Below are positions 25,013-35,282 of a stretch of DNA of 64,000 nucleotides, piece after piece. Source of the DNA: Agarivorans gilvus. Its GTDB lineage: Bacteria > Pseudomonadota > Gammaproteobacteria > Enterobacterales > Celerinatantimonadaceae. Below the pieces are notes generated by a model. It searched no databases. It saw only the letters and a list, made by a program, of their open reading frames with translations, and had not been told where the DNA came from. The translations under genes and the position numbers were made by a program. How positions within the stretch are numbered: position 1 is the first letter of the stretch; each line of letters opens with the position of its first letter. Location: NCBI RefSeq assembly GCF_001420915.1, contig NZ_CP013021.1, positions 134,001 to 198,000 of the forward strand, in the 5' to 3' direction.

Positions 25013-28000
25013 TGCGTCCCTTGCGTTTAAGTTTGTCGGCCTTTGGGCCTTTTGCCGAACAAGAGCTCATTGATTTTAGCTTGCTAGGGCGTAACCCCTT
25101 ATTTTTGCTAAATGGCCCCACTGGTGCGGGTAAAACCACCTTATTAGATGCGATATGTTTCGCCCTCTATGGCAAAACAACTGGTGATGAGCGTGAAGGG
25201 GCGCAAATGCGCTGTGATTTAGCCGAGCCCTCGCGTTTAACCGAAGTGAGCTTTGAGTTTGAGTTGGGGCAGCAACGTTACCGTATTCGTCGTGTACCAG
25301 AACAAGCTCGCTTAAAAAAATCCGGAGACGGATATACTCAGCAGAAGCCAGAAGCGCAGTTAGTTGAGATTGACTCCAACGGTGAAGAAAGCATTTTGGT
25401 GGCTTCTAAGGTATCTGAAGCAAGCAGTGAAATTGAGCGTTTAACCGGCTTAGATGCCGACCAATTTCGTCAAGTAATGGTCTTACCGCAAGGTAAATTT
25501 CGCCAACTGTTAATGGCCGACTCTAAAGAGCGAGAGAAGATCTTTAGTCAACTGTTTCAAACCCATATCTATCGACGCATTGAAGACAGTTTGAAAGTCC
25601 AGGCAGACGAAATTAAAGCTGCGGTACTGGAGCAAAAAAATATTCGCACTGGCATTCTACACAGTGCCAACTTACAAGAAGGGCAAGCGCTAGAGGATGA
25701 ACTCGCAGATTTGGCACCCGCGGTAAGCCAAGCCTTAAGGGCTAAACAGCAGGCTGAGCAAGCCTATCAACAGGCGAGTCAGGCCTTAGATTCGGCTAAA
25801 GTTGTGCAGGCCGATTTCACCGAGCTCAGTAAACTCAAGCAACAACTGAGCGAGTTGGATAAACAGCAAAAGCAAGTTGAGCTACAACAGCAGCAGTTAC
25901 AAGCAGCCAAAGCCGCGCAGACTTTGAAGCCGCGAGATGATCTTAAAATTCAACGCTTTGATGAAGCCAAACAAGCCAGCATTTTGCAAACTCAGTGCGA
26001 GTCTGATTTACATCAAGCGCGTCAAAACTTAGCAAGCCTCGAACAGCAATACGCCTTGTTACCTGAAAAAGAACAACAAGTTAATGGCGTTCGCCAGCAA
26101 TTAAGCCTGTTACAGAGTTATAAGCCCTTACTTGAGAAAGTGGCTCAGTTAAGAGAGCAGGTTAGTGCCGCACAGCAAAAGTTAAACGCGCAGAGCGAGC
26201 AAGGGCAACAGCTTAAACAACAGATGCAGGCGCTGCAGCAACAAAAAACGCAATTGAATCAGCAACAAATTCAATTAGCTGAACAAGCAGAAACCCAAGC
26301 CGATAAGCAGAAAAAACTCAGTGAGCTGGAGCAAGTATTAGGTTTGGCGCAAGAACTGGCGGCCTTAAAGCAACAACAGGAACAAGATCAACAAGCCTTG
26401 ATTGCATCGGCTGAGCAGGGCAAACAGTTAGCGGAGCGCTATCAAGCCACGCAGTTGCAGGCTAATCAAATGCAGTTGGCTTGGCATCAGGGTCAAGCGG
26501 CGCTGATGGCGCAGCGCTTAAATGTTGGAGAGGCCTGCCCGGTATGTGGCAGTGTTAATCATCCCCAGCTGGCGCATAGCTCTCAAGCGATACCGAGCGA
26601 GCAAGAGCTAGAGCAGGCGCGAAACGCAGAGCAAGCCGCGCGCGATAAGTTGGGCCAAGCACGCCAAGACTACAAGGTGCTTAAGGATAAACAACAAGAG
26701 CGCAGCCAACAGCAACAGCTGCTAGTGTCGCGATTAGCTGAGCAGGCAAGTTTGTCGCCCAGCCAGCTCAGTGAGCAGTTAGAGCAAGCAAAATTGGCGC
26801 TGCAGCAGGCCCAGCAAGCACAGCAGCAAGTTAAACAAGTTCAACAGCAGCTTGACGCGCTCGCTCAGCAAGAACAGGATGCTTTGCAAAGCATAGAGAA
26901 AGCCAGAGAGCTCTACCAAAGCCAGCGTAGCCAACTAGATCTATTACAAGGACAGTTCGAGCAAGCCAAGCAGCAGTTACCACCGCAATATGGCGAATTG
27001 GCTTTATTGCAGCAGGAGATCGACTTGCAAGCGAGCCAGCTTGAGCACTTAGAAAAAACCATTAAGCAAACTCAGCAAGATTACGCTCTGTGTCGAGAGC
27101 AAGTTAGTGCCAAGCAATCGGCCTTTGATGCGGCTAAACAGAGCTTAAAACTTGCCCAACAAGCCCTAAGCCAAGCGCAAGCGTCGTTTAAACAGCAGTT
27201 AGATGACTCCTGTTTTGCTAGTGAAATTGCTTACAATGAAGCGCTTATGGATGAAGTTGATATGAATGAGCTGCAGCGCCATATAGATGACTATGCCACT
27301 CGAGTGACTAAGTTGAAGGTGCAAGCAGAGCAAGTAGAGCTGAAATTAAAAGGCAAAGAAGAGCCAGACTTAGCCGTTTTAGAACAAGCCTTAGAGCAAA
27401 CGAAAGGCGAGCGAGAGCGCGCCGAGCTGCAGTGGAATAGCGCCAATAATCGTTTAAGCAATCTGCAAAATATTCAGCAGAAATTGCAACAGGCAGAATT
27501 GTTCGATCAACGTTTGCAACAGCAATACCAAGTTATTGGTACCTTAGCCGATGTGGCTAATGGCAGAACCGGTAACAAAATCAGCCTGCAGCGTTTTGTA
27601 TTGAGCGTACTGCTTGATGATGTGTTATTGCAAGCCAGCGAACGTTTACAGATGATGAGTAAAGGTCGCTATCAGTTGCTGCGTAAAGAGCAGCGCGCTA
27701 AAGGTAACAAGGCATCGGGCTTAGAGCTGGAGGTAGAGGACAGTTACACTTCCAAGGTTCGCTCGGTTGCTACCTTAAGCGGCGGTGAAAGCTTTATGGC
27801 GGCCTTAGCGATGGCCTTAGGTTTGTCTGATGTGGTTCAAGCTTATGCTGGGGGATTAAGTTGGATACGCTGTTTATTGATGAAGGATTTGGTAGCCTCG
27901 ATCAAGAGTCTTTAGACCTAGCCATTCGAACACTAATAGATTTACAAAGCGCAGGTCGCATGGTCGGGGTTATTTCACACGTATCAGAAATGAAAGAGCA

Positions 28001-28067
28001 AATCGCTAGCCGGATTGATGTGATAAAACAGGCGGATGGCAGTCATATTAAGGTGGTAGTACCGTAA
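25012..28067 (+). CDS. sbcC: exonuclease subunit SbcC, frame broken as sequenced
   Basis: Frames 25012-27915 and the one ending at 28067 together give about 1018 residues of SbcC, the Rad50-like ATPase partner of SbcD. Present are Walker A GPTGAGKTTLLDA, a long glutamine-rich coiled coil, the zinc hook CPVC in the middle, and the signature TLSGGESFMAALAM. The Walker B/D-loop DTLFIDEGFGSLDQE lies in the other frame. The break is at a run of five G (27850-27854); six would give YAGGIKLDTLFIDEG, the family sequence. If the break were real the ATPase would be dead; I favour a missing base in the sequence. Confidence 0.9.
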
Positions 28068-28092
28068 ACACTAGGGAAATAGAGATGAAACA

Positions 28093-28116
28093 GCACCTGC
28101 CGCGATGGGCAGGTGC
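28093..28116. terminator. hairpin between sbcC and ompK
   Basis: GCACCTGCC and GGCAGGTGC form a 9-bp stem with a 6-base loop in the gap between convergent genes. The T tract is weak on either side, so it is only a likely terminator. Confidence 0.45.
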
Positions 28117-28128
28117 GTAATAAGACAA

Positions 28129-28965
28129 TTAAATCTTATAAGTAATTGAGAAGTAATGGCCAAAGCCGGTGGTTTCTAAAGGCGAACCACCTGGGTAGGC
28201 GGCAAAACCATCACGCATGCCGTAAGTATCATAGAAGGATTTCAAGCCATAACCCGCGGCAAAACGGTCTGAGTGCCAATAAATACCATGATAGGTTTGT
28301 CCGCCCGAGGTAGTGCGGTTAGCTTGACTGGAGTAGCCATTGGCAGCAAACATGTGATCCCAGTAGCCTTGGTAAGAAATGAAGCTACCGTTGTCGAAGA
28401 AGTAGACGGGCTTGAACCAGTTGGCAGAAAATTGAAAACCATTAAATGAACCTTCATCTTCGTTGCCAAAGTTTTTCACGCTGTAGCGGGAGTAGAGGTT
28501 CATGCCTACTTTACCAAACCAAGGTAGCGCAACATCGGCACCCAAACCAATGAAGTGTTCTTGTTGTTGTTGGCCAAAGTTATTGAGGTTGGCAATGTAG
28601 AGTTCTTGCACCGGACCAAAAGACAGGTCTTTACCTGTTACGGCATCGAGTGAAAGACGAGGTGCAAACTTCATGAACATGCCGCCAGTTTCATGTTTAG
28701 AGCTGCTTTCACTATTGGTAATGTCGAACACATCCACATAACCGTAGAAGTCAAAATAGCCTGAGCGTCCGCCGAACTCAAATTCCAAATAGGTATCTTT
28801 ATAACCTTGGTCGATGTCATGTGGTTTTTGATCGATGGTATGCATTAAGTTTAATTGCATCCAGTGAAAATCATTTGCGTGTACATCGTCGCCAATTTCC
28901 GCTGCATGGCTGGTTAATGATGTTGCTGCAATGAGTGCCGCGCCCGCTAGAGCAAGTTTGTTCAT
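28129..28965 (-). CDS. ompK: outer-membrane nucleoside-channel family protein OmpK (Tsx-like)
   Basis: 278 residues from the ATG at 28965 (GAGGAA 5 bases upstream; six extra codons are possible). A signal peptide ends in SLTSHAA. The barrel sequence follows Vibrio OmpK/Tsx: DFHWMQLNLMH, YFDFYGYVDVFDIT, FMKFAPRLSLDAVTGKDLSF, PWFGKVGMNLY, YFFDNGSFISYQGYWD, and the C-terminal FSITYKI with an outer-membrane-type end. Tsx-family proteins are outer-membrane channels for nucleosides; in Vibrio OmpK is also a phage receptor. Long AT-rich upstream region to 29170. Confidence 0.9.
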   Translation of the reverse strand: MNKLALAGAALIAATSLTSHAAEIGDDVHANDFHWMQLNLMHTIDQKPHDIDQGYKDTYLEFEFGGRSGYFDFYGYVDVFDITNSESSSKHETGGMFMKFAPRLSLDAVTGKDLSFGPVQELYIANLNNFGQQQQEHFIGLGADVALPWFGKVGMNLYSRYSVKNFGNEDEGSFNGFQFSANWFKPVYFFDNGSFISYQGYWDHMFAANGYSSQANRTTSGGQTYHGIYWHSDRFAAGYGLKSFYDTYGMRDGFAAYPGGSPLETTGFGHYFSITYKI

Positions 28966-29170
28966 TGGTAGTTCCTCGTTCACTTAACAGTGAATTGCCG
29001 TGGTGTGCATGGTAAGTTTCGCGGGCATTCTATAGTGCGGAACATGAAAAGTTCAGCTTTTACTTTATATCACCTGAGTGGTTTTTAAGCTAAAAAGCAA
29101 TATTAACCAAATTTGTTGCTTGTTGATGGTTTTGTTGTTTGCTTATGTGAATTTTAGTGGCTTTAAGTTT

Positions 29171-29365
29171 TTATTTTTGTGGTTTTTGTGGGTTTTTATC
29201 TTGCTGGGTTTGGGCGGTAGCCTGTTGGGCTAATTTATTCTCGTAGTCGTCTGTCACTATTGCTAGTGCTTGTAAGGCCAGCTTTGGCTCAATCTGGTTC
29301 TCTTCGAGTAATTGGATGAGGTCTACGGCGAGTTGAATGTGTTTAGGGGCGGTTTCAAGAGACAT
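29171..29365 (-). CDS. ybaM: YbaM-family small protein (DUF2496)
   Basis: 64 residues beginning MSLETAPKHIQLAVDLI and LLEENQIEPKLALQALAIV, which matches E. coli YbaM, a small protein of unknown function encoded next to priC in enterobacteria. Here priC is two genes upstream in the same direction, so the association is partly kept. The tail is Gln/Lys-rich and low complexity. Confidence 0.9.
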   Translation of the reverse strand: MSLETAPKHIQLAVDLIQLLEENQIEPKLALQALAIVTDDYENKLAQQATAQTQQDKNPQKPQK

Positions 29366-29424
29366 GGTTTTCTCGTCAGGGAAGTGCTAGCACCCGCATG
29401 AGCTAAGCATACGGGTGTTTAAGA

Positions 29425-30156
29425 TTATTGTTGTTGGATGGCCCAGATTTGGAATTGTTTACGTGTTTCTTTGTCTGCACGTTGATACCAAAATTGGAGC
29501 ATTTGCAATTCGGTACTATCGTCGGCATTAATCACTACTGTTTCGGCCGCTGGGGTGACGGCGCTTGCTGTACCGGCTACCGCAACCGTGCTCGCCGCTA
29601 GCGCTGCATTAGCATTGCTGGCTGGGGCTTTGTTTGTAGCTGGTGCCACAGTGCTAGCTTGCGGCTGAACCGCCGGAGCTTTAGCCACTTGTTGCGCTTC
29701 TATTTCGGCAATTTCGTTTAGGTAGTTTCTTGAAAGTTGCATACCTGGTTGGAAAGGCAGAACATAAACACTTGCTTCAACACTGGTTCCATTTTTGTCT
29801 ACCAAAGTAAACTTTGGATCTTTGGCATAGCGTTGAGCTTGTTTAATACTGCGTGGTTTTTTTGCCTCTAGGACAATATCTTGACCATTTTTAACATTTA
29901 AATTAATGACTACAGGCTCTGATTTTATAATTTCTGAATTGTTATTTGAGCCAACTGTATCGATATAACGCACTACAAGCTGATGCTCGCCTGCGCTTAG
30001 GTCGGTTTCATTTTTATTTAGAGAAAGCATTCCCATTGATTGTTTATCAAGGTACATAATCTCGTAAAACACCGGTGTAGAGAAGCTGCTTGCAAAAGCT
30101 TGCAAGCTGCTTAGGCAAGCAAATGTTAAAAATAAAGCCTTACCAAAGAATCGCAT
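29425..30156 (-). CDS. DUF2057 (YccT/CsgI-like) periplasmic protein
   Basis: A 243-residue protein with signal peptide (FLTFACLSSLQAFASS). Residues about 25-140 match the DUF2057 fold (YLDKQSMGMLS, LSAGEHQLVVRY, KNGQDIVLEAKKP). Residues 160-205 are a low-complexity Ala/Pro/Thr linker, and the end, LQMLQFWYQRADKETRKQF, is the family's conserved C-terminal helix. E. coli YccT (CsgI) modulates curli assembly; here there are no curli genes, so function is unknown. It lies 3 bases after priC and is probably cotranscribed. An imperfect hairpin (29391-29420) separates it from ybaM. Confidence 0.8.
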   Translation of the reverse strand: MRFFGKALFLTFACLSSLQAFASSFSTPVFYEIMYLDKQSMGMLSLNKNETDLSAGEHQLVVRYIDTVGSNNNSEIIKSEPVVINLNVKNGQDIVLEAKKPRSIKQAQRYAKDPKFTLVDKNGTSVEASVYVLPFQPGMQLSRNYLNEIAEIEAQQVAKAPAVQPQASTVAPATNKAPASNANAALAASTVAVAGTASAVTPAAETVVINADDSTELQMLQFWYQRADKETRKQFQIWAIQQQ

Positions 30157-30159
30157 GTA

Positions 30160-30768
30160 TTACTCCTTAAAGCGTGATTCTATCTGACGAAGTTTTTGTT
30201 CTAGTTTCCATGTTGTTTTTTGACACTCACCTAAACGTTTCTTTAAGCTGAGGATCTCTGCGCTTAGTCTAGCAGTATCTGTCTTGTTATTACTACGATT
30301 AAGTACTTGGTTTTTTTCTACTAGTTTTAGTTCTAGCTGTTGCTCAAAATGTTTTTGTTGGGCCAGCTTTTGCTGAAGTTCTGAGCGGTCTCCGGCTTTC
30401 ATTACTTGGTCTAATCGACGCTGCCAGTTTTGAATGCGTTGTTGCTGGGGCTGATTTTGCTGTTGTTGCTGTCGGCTAAGTTGGGAAATCTTGGCTTGCA
30501 GCATGGCGAATTTGCCCACAAAGCGGTCACAATAAAGCTTCAATAAATCCATATCTTTGGTTTTATGGCTTAATAGGTCGATGTGCTTTAAATCTTGTTC
30601 AAGCTCGTTTACGTAGTCGACAAATAAATCGCTTCGACAGCTAAAGCGTTCATCTAGCACTGCGGTTTTAGCGTAGGCGCTTCTCTCACCCTGTAAATCA
30701 CGGTGTTCAGCCTGCAGCTTAAGTTGTTGCAGCTTGGCCGATAAGTTGGCGAGCTCTAGCTGAACCAT
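30160..30768 (-). CDS. priC: primosomal replication protein PriC family
   Basis: About 202 residues (ATG 30768, or GTG 30777). Glutamine-rich helical protein; RIQNWQRRLDQVM and QQKHFEQQLELKLVEKNQVL correspond to the DNA/SSB-binding C-terminal helices of PriC, and FSCRSDLFVDYVNELEQDL to the N-terminal part. PriC helps reload DnaB at stalled forks. It overlaps the end of yfcA and precedes the DUF2057 gene. Sequence conservation in PriC is low, so the call rests on pattern plus context with ybaM and dinG. Confidence 0.75.
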   Translation of the reverse strand: MVQLELANLSAKLQQLKLQAEHRDLQGERSAYAKTAVLDERFSCRSDLFVDYVNELEQDLKHIDLLSHKTKDMDLLKLYCDRFVGKFAMLQAKISQLSRQQQQQNQPQQQRIQNWQRRLDQVMKAGDRSELQQKLAQQKHFEQQLELKLVEKNQVLNRSNNKTDTARLSAEILSLKKRLGECQKTTWKLEQKLRQIESRFKE

Positions 30769-31538
30769 GCTTGCCACGCGAGTTTGGCTGCAATCACCAT
30801 TACCACGGTAATGAATACTGGACGAATAAATTTAGCACCGAAGCGGATCGCCGAATGCGCACCAATAACCGCACCTACCATGATACTCACGCCCATGGTT
30901 AAGCCTATCGCCCAGTTCACATGACCCAAATAAACAAAGGTAATAAAGGAAACAAAGTTGCTGGTGAAATTCATTGCCTTAGCTAAGCCCGATGAGAGCA
31001 AGATGTTCATCTTATATAAGGCCATTGACGATACCGTCCAAAATGCCCCGGTACCGGGCCCAGCTACGCCATCATAAAACCCTAAGCCAAGACCTTGGCT
31101 TAGCATCTGTTTGGTAAGCTTAGGGCTTGCTTGTGGTAGCACTGCGTGGCCGTCGGCTTGTTTGCGATTAACAATGGTGTAAACCGCCGTCGCCATAATC
31201 ACTAGTGGTAATAGTTTCTCTAACCACTCGGTACTAATAATGTCGACGATGACGGTGCCAAACAATGCACCAATGGCGGTGGCCACAAAACTCCAAAACC
31301 AAAATACCGGATTAAATAGCTGCTTGCGATAAAAGGTCCATGCCGCTGTGCTAGAGCCGAAGCTGGCTGCCAGCTTATTCGTGCCTAAAGCAATATGTGG
31401 TGGTAAGCCAATACTTAATAAGGCGGGTATGGTGAGCAAGCCTCCTCCGCCTGCAATAGCATCAATGAAACCGGCAGTAAAACCGATGCCGACGATGAGG
31501 ATTAAAATTGAAGGGTCCAAACCCAGTTCCAACAACAT
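30756..31538 (-). CDS. yfcA: TSUP/TauE-SafE family transporter YfcA
   Basis: A 260-residue inner-membrane protein with about 8 hydrophobic spans. The family signature AGFIDAIAGGGGLLTIPALL and a second half containing GLGFYDGVAGPGTGAFW match E. coli YfcA. TSUP proteins export or import sulfonates, sulfite or organosulfur anions; the substrate here is unknown. The start ATG shares one base with the dinG stop (TAATG), and the 3' end overlaps priC, so dinG-yfcA-priC-DUF2057 looks like one tightly packed operon. Confidence 0.9.
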   Translation of the reverse strand: MLLELGLDPSILILIVGIGFTAGFIDAIAGGGGLLTIPALLSIGLPPHIALGTNKLAASFGSSTAAWTFYRKQLFNPVFWFWSFVATAIGALFGTVIVDIISTEWLEKLLPLVIMATAVYTIVNRKQADGHAVLPQASPKLTKQMLSQGLGLGFYDGVAGPGTGAFWTVSSMALYKMNILLSSGLAKAMNFTSNFVSFITFVYLGHVNWAIGLTMGVSIMVGAVIGAHSAIRFGAKFIRPVFITVVMVIAAKLAWQAWFS

Positions 31539-33559
31539 TAATGGTCACTTCTTTTAAAGGGAGGTAATGCAGCCAAAAGCTGACTGCCGTAACGGCGTGT
31601 GGTGAGCCGACTATCAAGCAGCACGATTCTACCTGAATCACTTTCTTTTCTCATTAGTCTTCCACAGCTCTGTACTAGTTTTCTGCTGGCACTGGGCAAA
31701 GTGAGTAGCATAAAGGGGTTTTGATTGCGGCTTTCCAATAATTCAGCATGGCTGGCCATCACCGGTTCTGTAGGAACAGCGAAGGGCAATCTCGCAATCA
31801 GCAAGTCGGTAAGTAAGTCGCCGGGTAGGTCGATGCCTTCGCTAAAGCCCATAGTAGCCAGAATCGTGCTGGTTTCACCTTTTGCTCGGCAAGCTCGGTG
31901 TTTTGCCAGTAATTGTTGGTTACTCAATTGGCCTTGTACCCAAAGGTTCTTGAGCTGGCATTGCTCGAGCATGTCAGCCACCTTGTCGACCAAGCGATAG
32001 GAATTACATAAAACTAAAATCCCACCTTGATGAGTTTGAGCCTTAAGAATGTAGTCCACTACATCGTTGGTAAACTCTGGGTGGTCGGGCTCGGCAATGC
32101 TCTTGGGTACCGTTAATGAAACCTTGTTATAGTCAAAAGGTGAGGGCAACTTGATTAATTGCTGGCTGGACAAATTCGCTAGGCCAATTTGATTGAGGTA
32201 ATAACTAAACTGTCCCAAGGCGCTTAAGGTGGCAGAAACCGCGATAACCGCAAAGGCGTTCTGCCATAGGAGGTGTTGTAATATGCCGCCAATTTCGATG
32301 GGTGAACTACACAAGTGAATGTCTTTGTCACTTTTATGAAACCAATAAGCATAGACTTTTTGGTTGGACTCATTGGCATAACTATACAGCGTATCTAACC
32401 AAGATTCAGCCAAACTTTGCAGCATGCTCAGTTTGCTGAGGAGCGCTTCGGCTTGGGCTGATTTCATTTGACCGTTGCTCGCCGCCTCTTGAATCAGGCC
32501 TGCATAAGTTTGTAGGCTATTGGCGAGCTTGTTGGCTTCTTTATAGTAGTTACTGGCCAGATTGATGATGGCCTGAGGGATTTGCCCTAAGGGAAAGCGC
32601 CAATACTGTTGCTCAAAATGGTGCTGCTGGCTTATAGCAATATCATGTAGTTTGTTGAAGCAACGCGCCAATTCAACGCAGGCCTCTCTCAATTTTAGGC
32701 TACTAGCGGCAGTACTAGTGCTACTTAATAAGGTGGCGATGTCTTTATCTAGCTGCTTGATATTGTCTAGTTCTTTTAAGGCTTGTTTTAAGCTTAACTC
32801 TTGGGCGCTGGCGTCACGTGCTATTTCAGGAAACTGATGCGCTTCATCTAAGACATATATGCAATCTTCGGCAGCTGGCAGAATATGGCCGCTACCGGCT
32901 TTGAGATCGGCCAGTAATAGACTGTGGTTGGCTACAATCACGTCTGCTTGTTTGAGACCTTTTCTTGCCTTGTGAAAAGGGCAGCTGCGATGGCGGGCTG
33001 ACTGAACAGAACAGCTTAAGCCATCTACAACTATATGCTGCCAGACTTGCCAAGGAATTTGGCTTGGCCAATGATCCCTATCGCCGTCCCACTTACCCTG
33101 CTGTAGAGCTATCGCCATACGCTGAACTAGCTGTTGTTGTTTGGCGTTAAGCGCTAACGGGGCAGAGCTTGCTGCGGCTAGCTTGTGAGCACAACAGTAG
33201 CGCTGACGTCCTTTGGCTAAGCAAAATGAAAACTCGCCGTGAGCGGCTCGATGTACTAAAGGTAAATCACTTTCTATTAACTGTTGTTGTAAGGCGACGG
33301 TGGCGGTGGATACCACTAGCTTTTTATTACGGGCTTTGGCTAAGGGAATGGCGGCAAGTAAATAGGCCAACGATTTTCCGGTGCCGGTTCCTGCTTCGGC
33401 TAATAAAATACGTTGCTGGCGGTTAATGTCTCCAGCAATAGTTTTGGCAATGTGGGCAATTAAAGTACTTTGTGCAGCTCTGCGAATAAAATTAGGGTTT
33501 TGCTCCTGAAGTGTCTTGTACCACTGGCGAATTATCTTTTTGTTTTTTTCCGTTAACAT
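31538..33559 (-). CDS. dinG: ATP-dependent DNA helicase DinG family
   Basis: 673 residues from the ATG at 33559, with AGAGGAAAT upstream. XPD-type superfamily 2 helicase: Walker A AEAGTGTGKS (Lys62), four cysteines of an iron-sulfur domain (in FSFCLAKGRQRYCC, GLSCSV and RSCPFHKA), the DEAH box in VLDEAHQF, and C-terminal motifs GFSEGIDLPG and QSCGRLMRKESD. DinG unwinds 5'-3', including R-loops. The cysteine number and DEAH box separate it from RecQ-type helicases; YoaA is the nearest alternative. Confidence 0.85.
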   Translation of the reverse strand: MLTEKNKKIIRQWYKTLQEQNPNFIRRAAQSTLIAHIAKTIAGDINRQQRILLAEAGTGTGKSLAYLLAAIPLAKARNKKLVVSTATVALQQQLIESDLPLVHRAAHGEFSFCLAKGRQRYCCAHKLAAASSAPLALNAKQQQLVQRMAIALQQGKWDGDRDHWPSQIPWQVWQHIVVDGLSCSVQSARHRSCPFHKARKGLKQADVIVANHSLLLADLKAGSGHILPAAEDCIYVLDEAHQFPEIARDASAQELSLKQALKELDNIKQLDKDIATLLSSTSTAASSLKLREACVELARCFNKLHDIAISQQHHFEQQYWRFPLGQIPQAIINLASNYYKEANKLANSLQTYAGLIQEAASNGQMKSAQAEALLSKLSMLQSLAESWLDTLYSYANESNQKVYAYWFHKSDKDIHLCSSPIEIGGILQHLLWQNAFAVIAVSATLSALGQFSYYLNQIGLANLSSQQLIKLPSPFDYNKVSLTVPKSIAEPDHPEFTNDVVDYILKAQTHQGGILVLCNSYRLVDKVADMLEQCQLKNLWVQGQLSNQQLLAKHRACRAKGETSTILATMGFSEGIDLPGDLLTDLLIARLPFAVPTEPVMASHAELLESRNQNPFMLLTLPSASRKLVQSCGRLMRKESDSGRIVLLDSRLTTRRYGSQLLAALPPFKRSDH

Positions 33560-33778
33560 AATTTCCTCTGTAATGTTAACCACTTAGCTTGGCGCATTAT
33601 CGTATTGTTGGCGCTTAACTAAGTTGCAGAGCAACATAAAACGCTATCTTGAAGACAAAAAAAACGCTTAAATGCTATTAGCTATAGATCACGTTTTTTT
33701 TATTAAAGCCTTCGTTTATCGTGCGTACCACTAGTTTATCTTCTTTAAAAGCGCGTATATACAGGGTTTTACATGATT

Positions 33779-33827
33779 TTATAAAAGTTCAATTTTTTAT
33801 TGCAAAAAATTTCCAGCTTGCTAATGT
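33779..33827 (+). promoter_or_regulatory. porin 1 promoter region with element shared by porin 2
   Basis: TTATAAAAGTTCAATTTT (33779-33796) recurs upstream of the second porin with one inserted base. TTGCAA (33800-33805) and TAATGT (33822-33827) are 16 bases apart and could be the promoter. The shared element may bind a common porin regulator such as OmpR; this is inference. Confidence 0.4.
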
Positions 33828-33906
33828 ATTGAACGTACAGTGAGAAATCACTGTTACACAGGGAATTTAAGGAACAAGTGTTTAATTGCTAAGAAGGCAC
33901 AGGAAA

Positions 33907-34893
33907 ATGAAAAAAACAATTCTAGCGGTAGCAATACCAGCCCTATTCGCAGCTTCTGCACAAGCTGCTAATGTTTACGACGCTGATGGCGTTTCTGCTG
34001 ACGTATACGGTCGTATGCAATTCCAAATTATGGATGACGGTACTGACACTGATGGTGTTGGTTCTGCTCGTATGGGCTTCAACGTAAGCTCTGTAATTGC
34101 TCCTGGTGTGTCAGCTATCGCTAAAGGTGAGTGGCAAATCGCTGCTGAAAACAACGATGATACTCAATTCAAAGCTCGTCACATTTATGCTGGTTTTGAC
34201 TTCGATGATGCTGGTACAGTAACTTTCGGTCAATCTGATACTGCTTTCTACTACGCTGTAGCACCAACTGATATCTTCAATGGTGGTGTTGGTTACGAAG
34301 CGTTTGACTTGATTGAAGATGGTCGTCAAGAAGGCCAAATCATGTACGCTGGTGAGTTTGGTGGTTTCGTTCTTTACGGTTCTTACCAATTCCAAGACGA
34401 AAACTACAGCATTACTCTAGGTAGCCCTAACTCTGATGCGCTTCCTACTCCAACTGGTGAAGGTCTTGATGCATCTTACGCTGCAACTCTAGGTTACAAC
34501 TTTGACTTCGGCTTGGGCATCTATGGTGGTTACCACGTAGAGCAGTTCGCAGTTGGTGAAGATAAGAAAAACTACGCTCTTTCTGCTTCTTACTCTTGGG
34601 AAGATCTATACTTAGCCGCGGTTTACGTTAAAACTAAGCTAGGTGGATCTGAACTTGAAGGTTACGACCTTGTAGTGTCTTACGATTTCGCTGATGCTGC
34701 TACTGTATATTCTGGCTATGCTGCACAAGAAGCACAAGGCGATATCAGTAACATGGGTGATACTGCTGACGCATTCAAAATTGGTCTTCAATACGCTTTC
34801 AACAGCAACATGAAAGCATGGGCTGAATACAAAGTTGACGGTCTAGAAGGCGCTGACGACTACTGGGAAATGGCTATTCAATACAACTTCTAA
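33907..34893 (+). CDS. general outer-membrane porin 1
   Basis: 328 residues from ATG 33907 (AGGA directly upstream; a further frame extends to 33886). Signal peptide MKKTILAVAIPALFAASAQA, then ADVYGRMQFQIMDD, VIAPGVSAIAKGEWQI, AGTVTFGQSDTAFY, and a C-terminal WEMAIQYNF ending in Phe, the mark of a trimeric Gram-negative porin barrel. Codon use is strongly biased (GGT, GCT, CGT), as in highly expressed genes. It forms a pair with a second porin downstream whose signal peptide is nearly identical, indicating duplication followed by divergence. Confidence 0.9.
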   Translation: MKKTILAVAIPALFAASAQAANVYDADGVSADVYGRMQFQIMDDGTDTDGVGSARMGFNVSSVIAPGVSAIAKGEWQIAAENNDDTQFKARHIYAGFDFDDAGTVTFGQSDTAFYYAVAPTDIFNGGVGYEAFDLIEDGRQEGQIMYAGEFGGFVLYGSYQFQDENYSITLGSPNSDALPTPTGEGLDASYAATLGYNFDFGLGIYGGYHVEQFAVGEDKKNYALSASYSWEDLYLAAVYVKTKLGGSELEGYDLVVSYDFADAATVYSGYAAQEAQGDISNMGDTADAFKIGLQYAFNSNMKAWAEYKVDGLEGADDYWEMAIQYNF

Positions 34894-34936
34894 AAGTTGA
34901 TTGATGCTCACGTATAAGTTTACGTGAATGAGTTTA

Positions 34937-34960
34937 AAGCTCGCTACGGCGAGCTTTTTT
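34937..34960 (+). terminator. Rho-independent terminator after porin 1
   Basis: AAGCTCGC (34937-34944) and GCGAGCTT (34949-34956) with loop TACG and a T run. Confidence 0.9.
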
Positions 34961-35148
34961 GTGTCTAGCGTTTAGTGCTTTTATAGCTTCTCTTCAATAT
35001 AGAGGCTGAGTAGTAAGTTTCTATCCCTTATCTGATGATATTTAGTGTTTAGTTGCTTTCAGTGACTCAGTAGTGCTTATTGCTTTGTATCGAATAGCTC
35101 CAAAAAAGATGAAAAATTTGCAATTCAATCTAATTTTTTTATAAAAAA

Positions 35149-35167
35149 TTATAAAAGTTCCAATTTT
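35149..35167 (+). promoter_or_regulatory. porin-shared upstream element, second copy
   Basis: TTATAAAAGTTCCAATTTT matches the element upstream of porin 1 except for one extra C. It lies 116 bases before the start of porin 2 within an AT-rich stretch. A role in shared regulation is inferred. Confidence 0.35.
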
Positions 35168-35282
35168 ACAGATAAAAACGTTGATTATGTTGTGGTTTTA
35201 AGCAAACATGCGTCCGTGATATGGACTTCACTGCTCAGGGATACCGCTCCACGGATGTATGGGTGGGTCATGGAAGAGATGA

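Noticed and set aside
30400..30480. Gln-rich low-complexity repeat as a possible microsatellite
   Set aside because: It encodes the glutamine-rich linker of PriC with mixed CAA/CAG codons; no regular unit.
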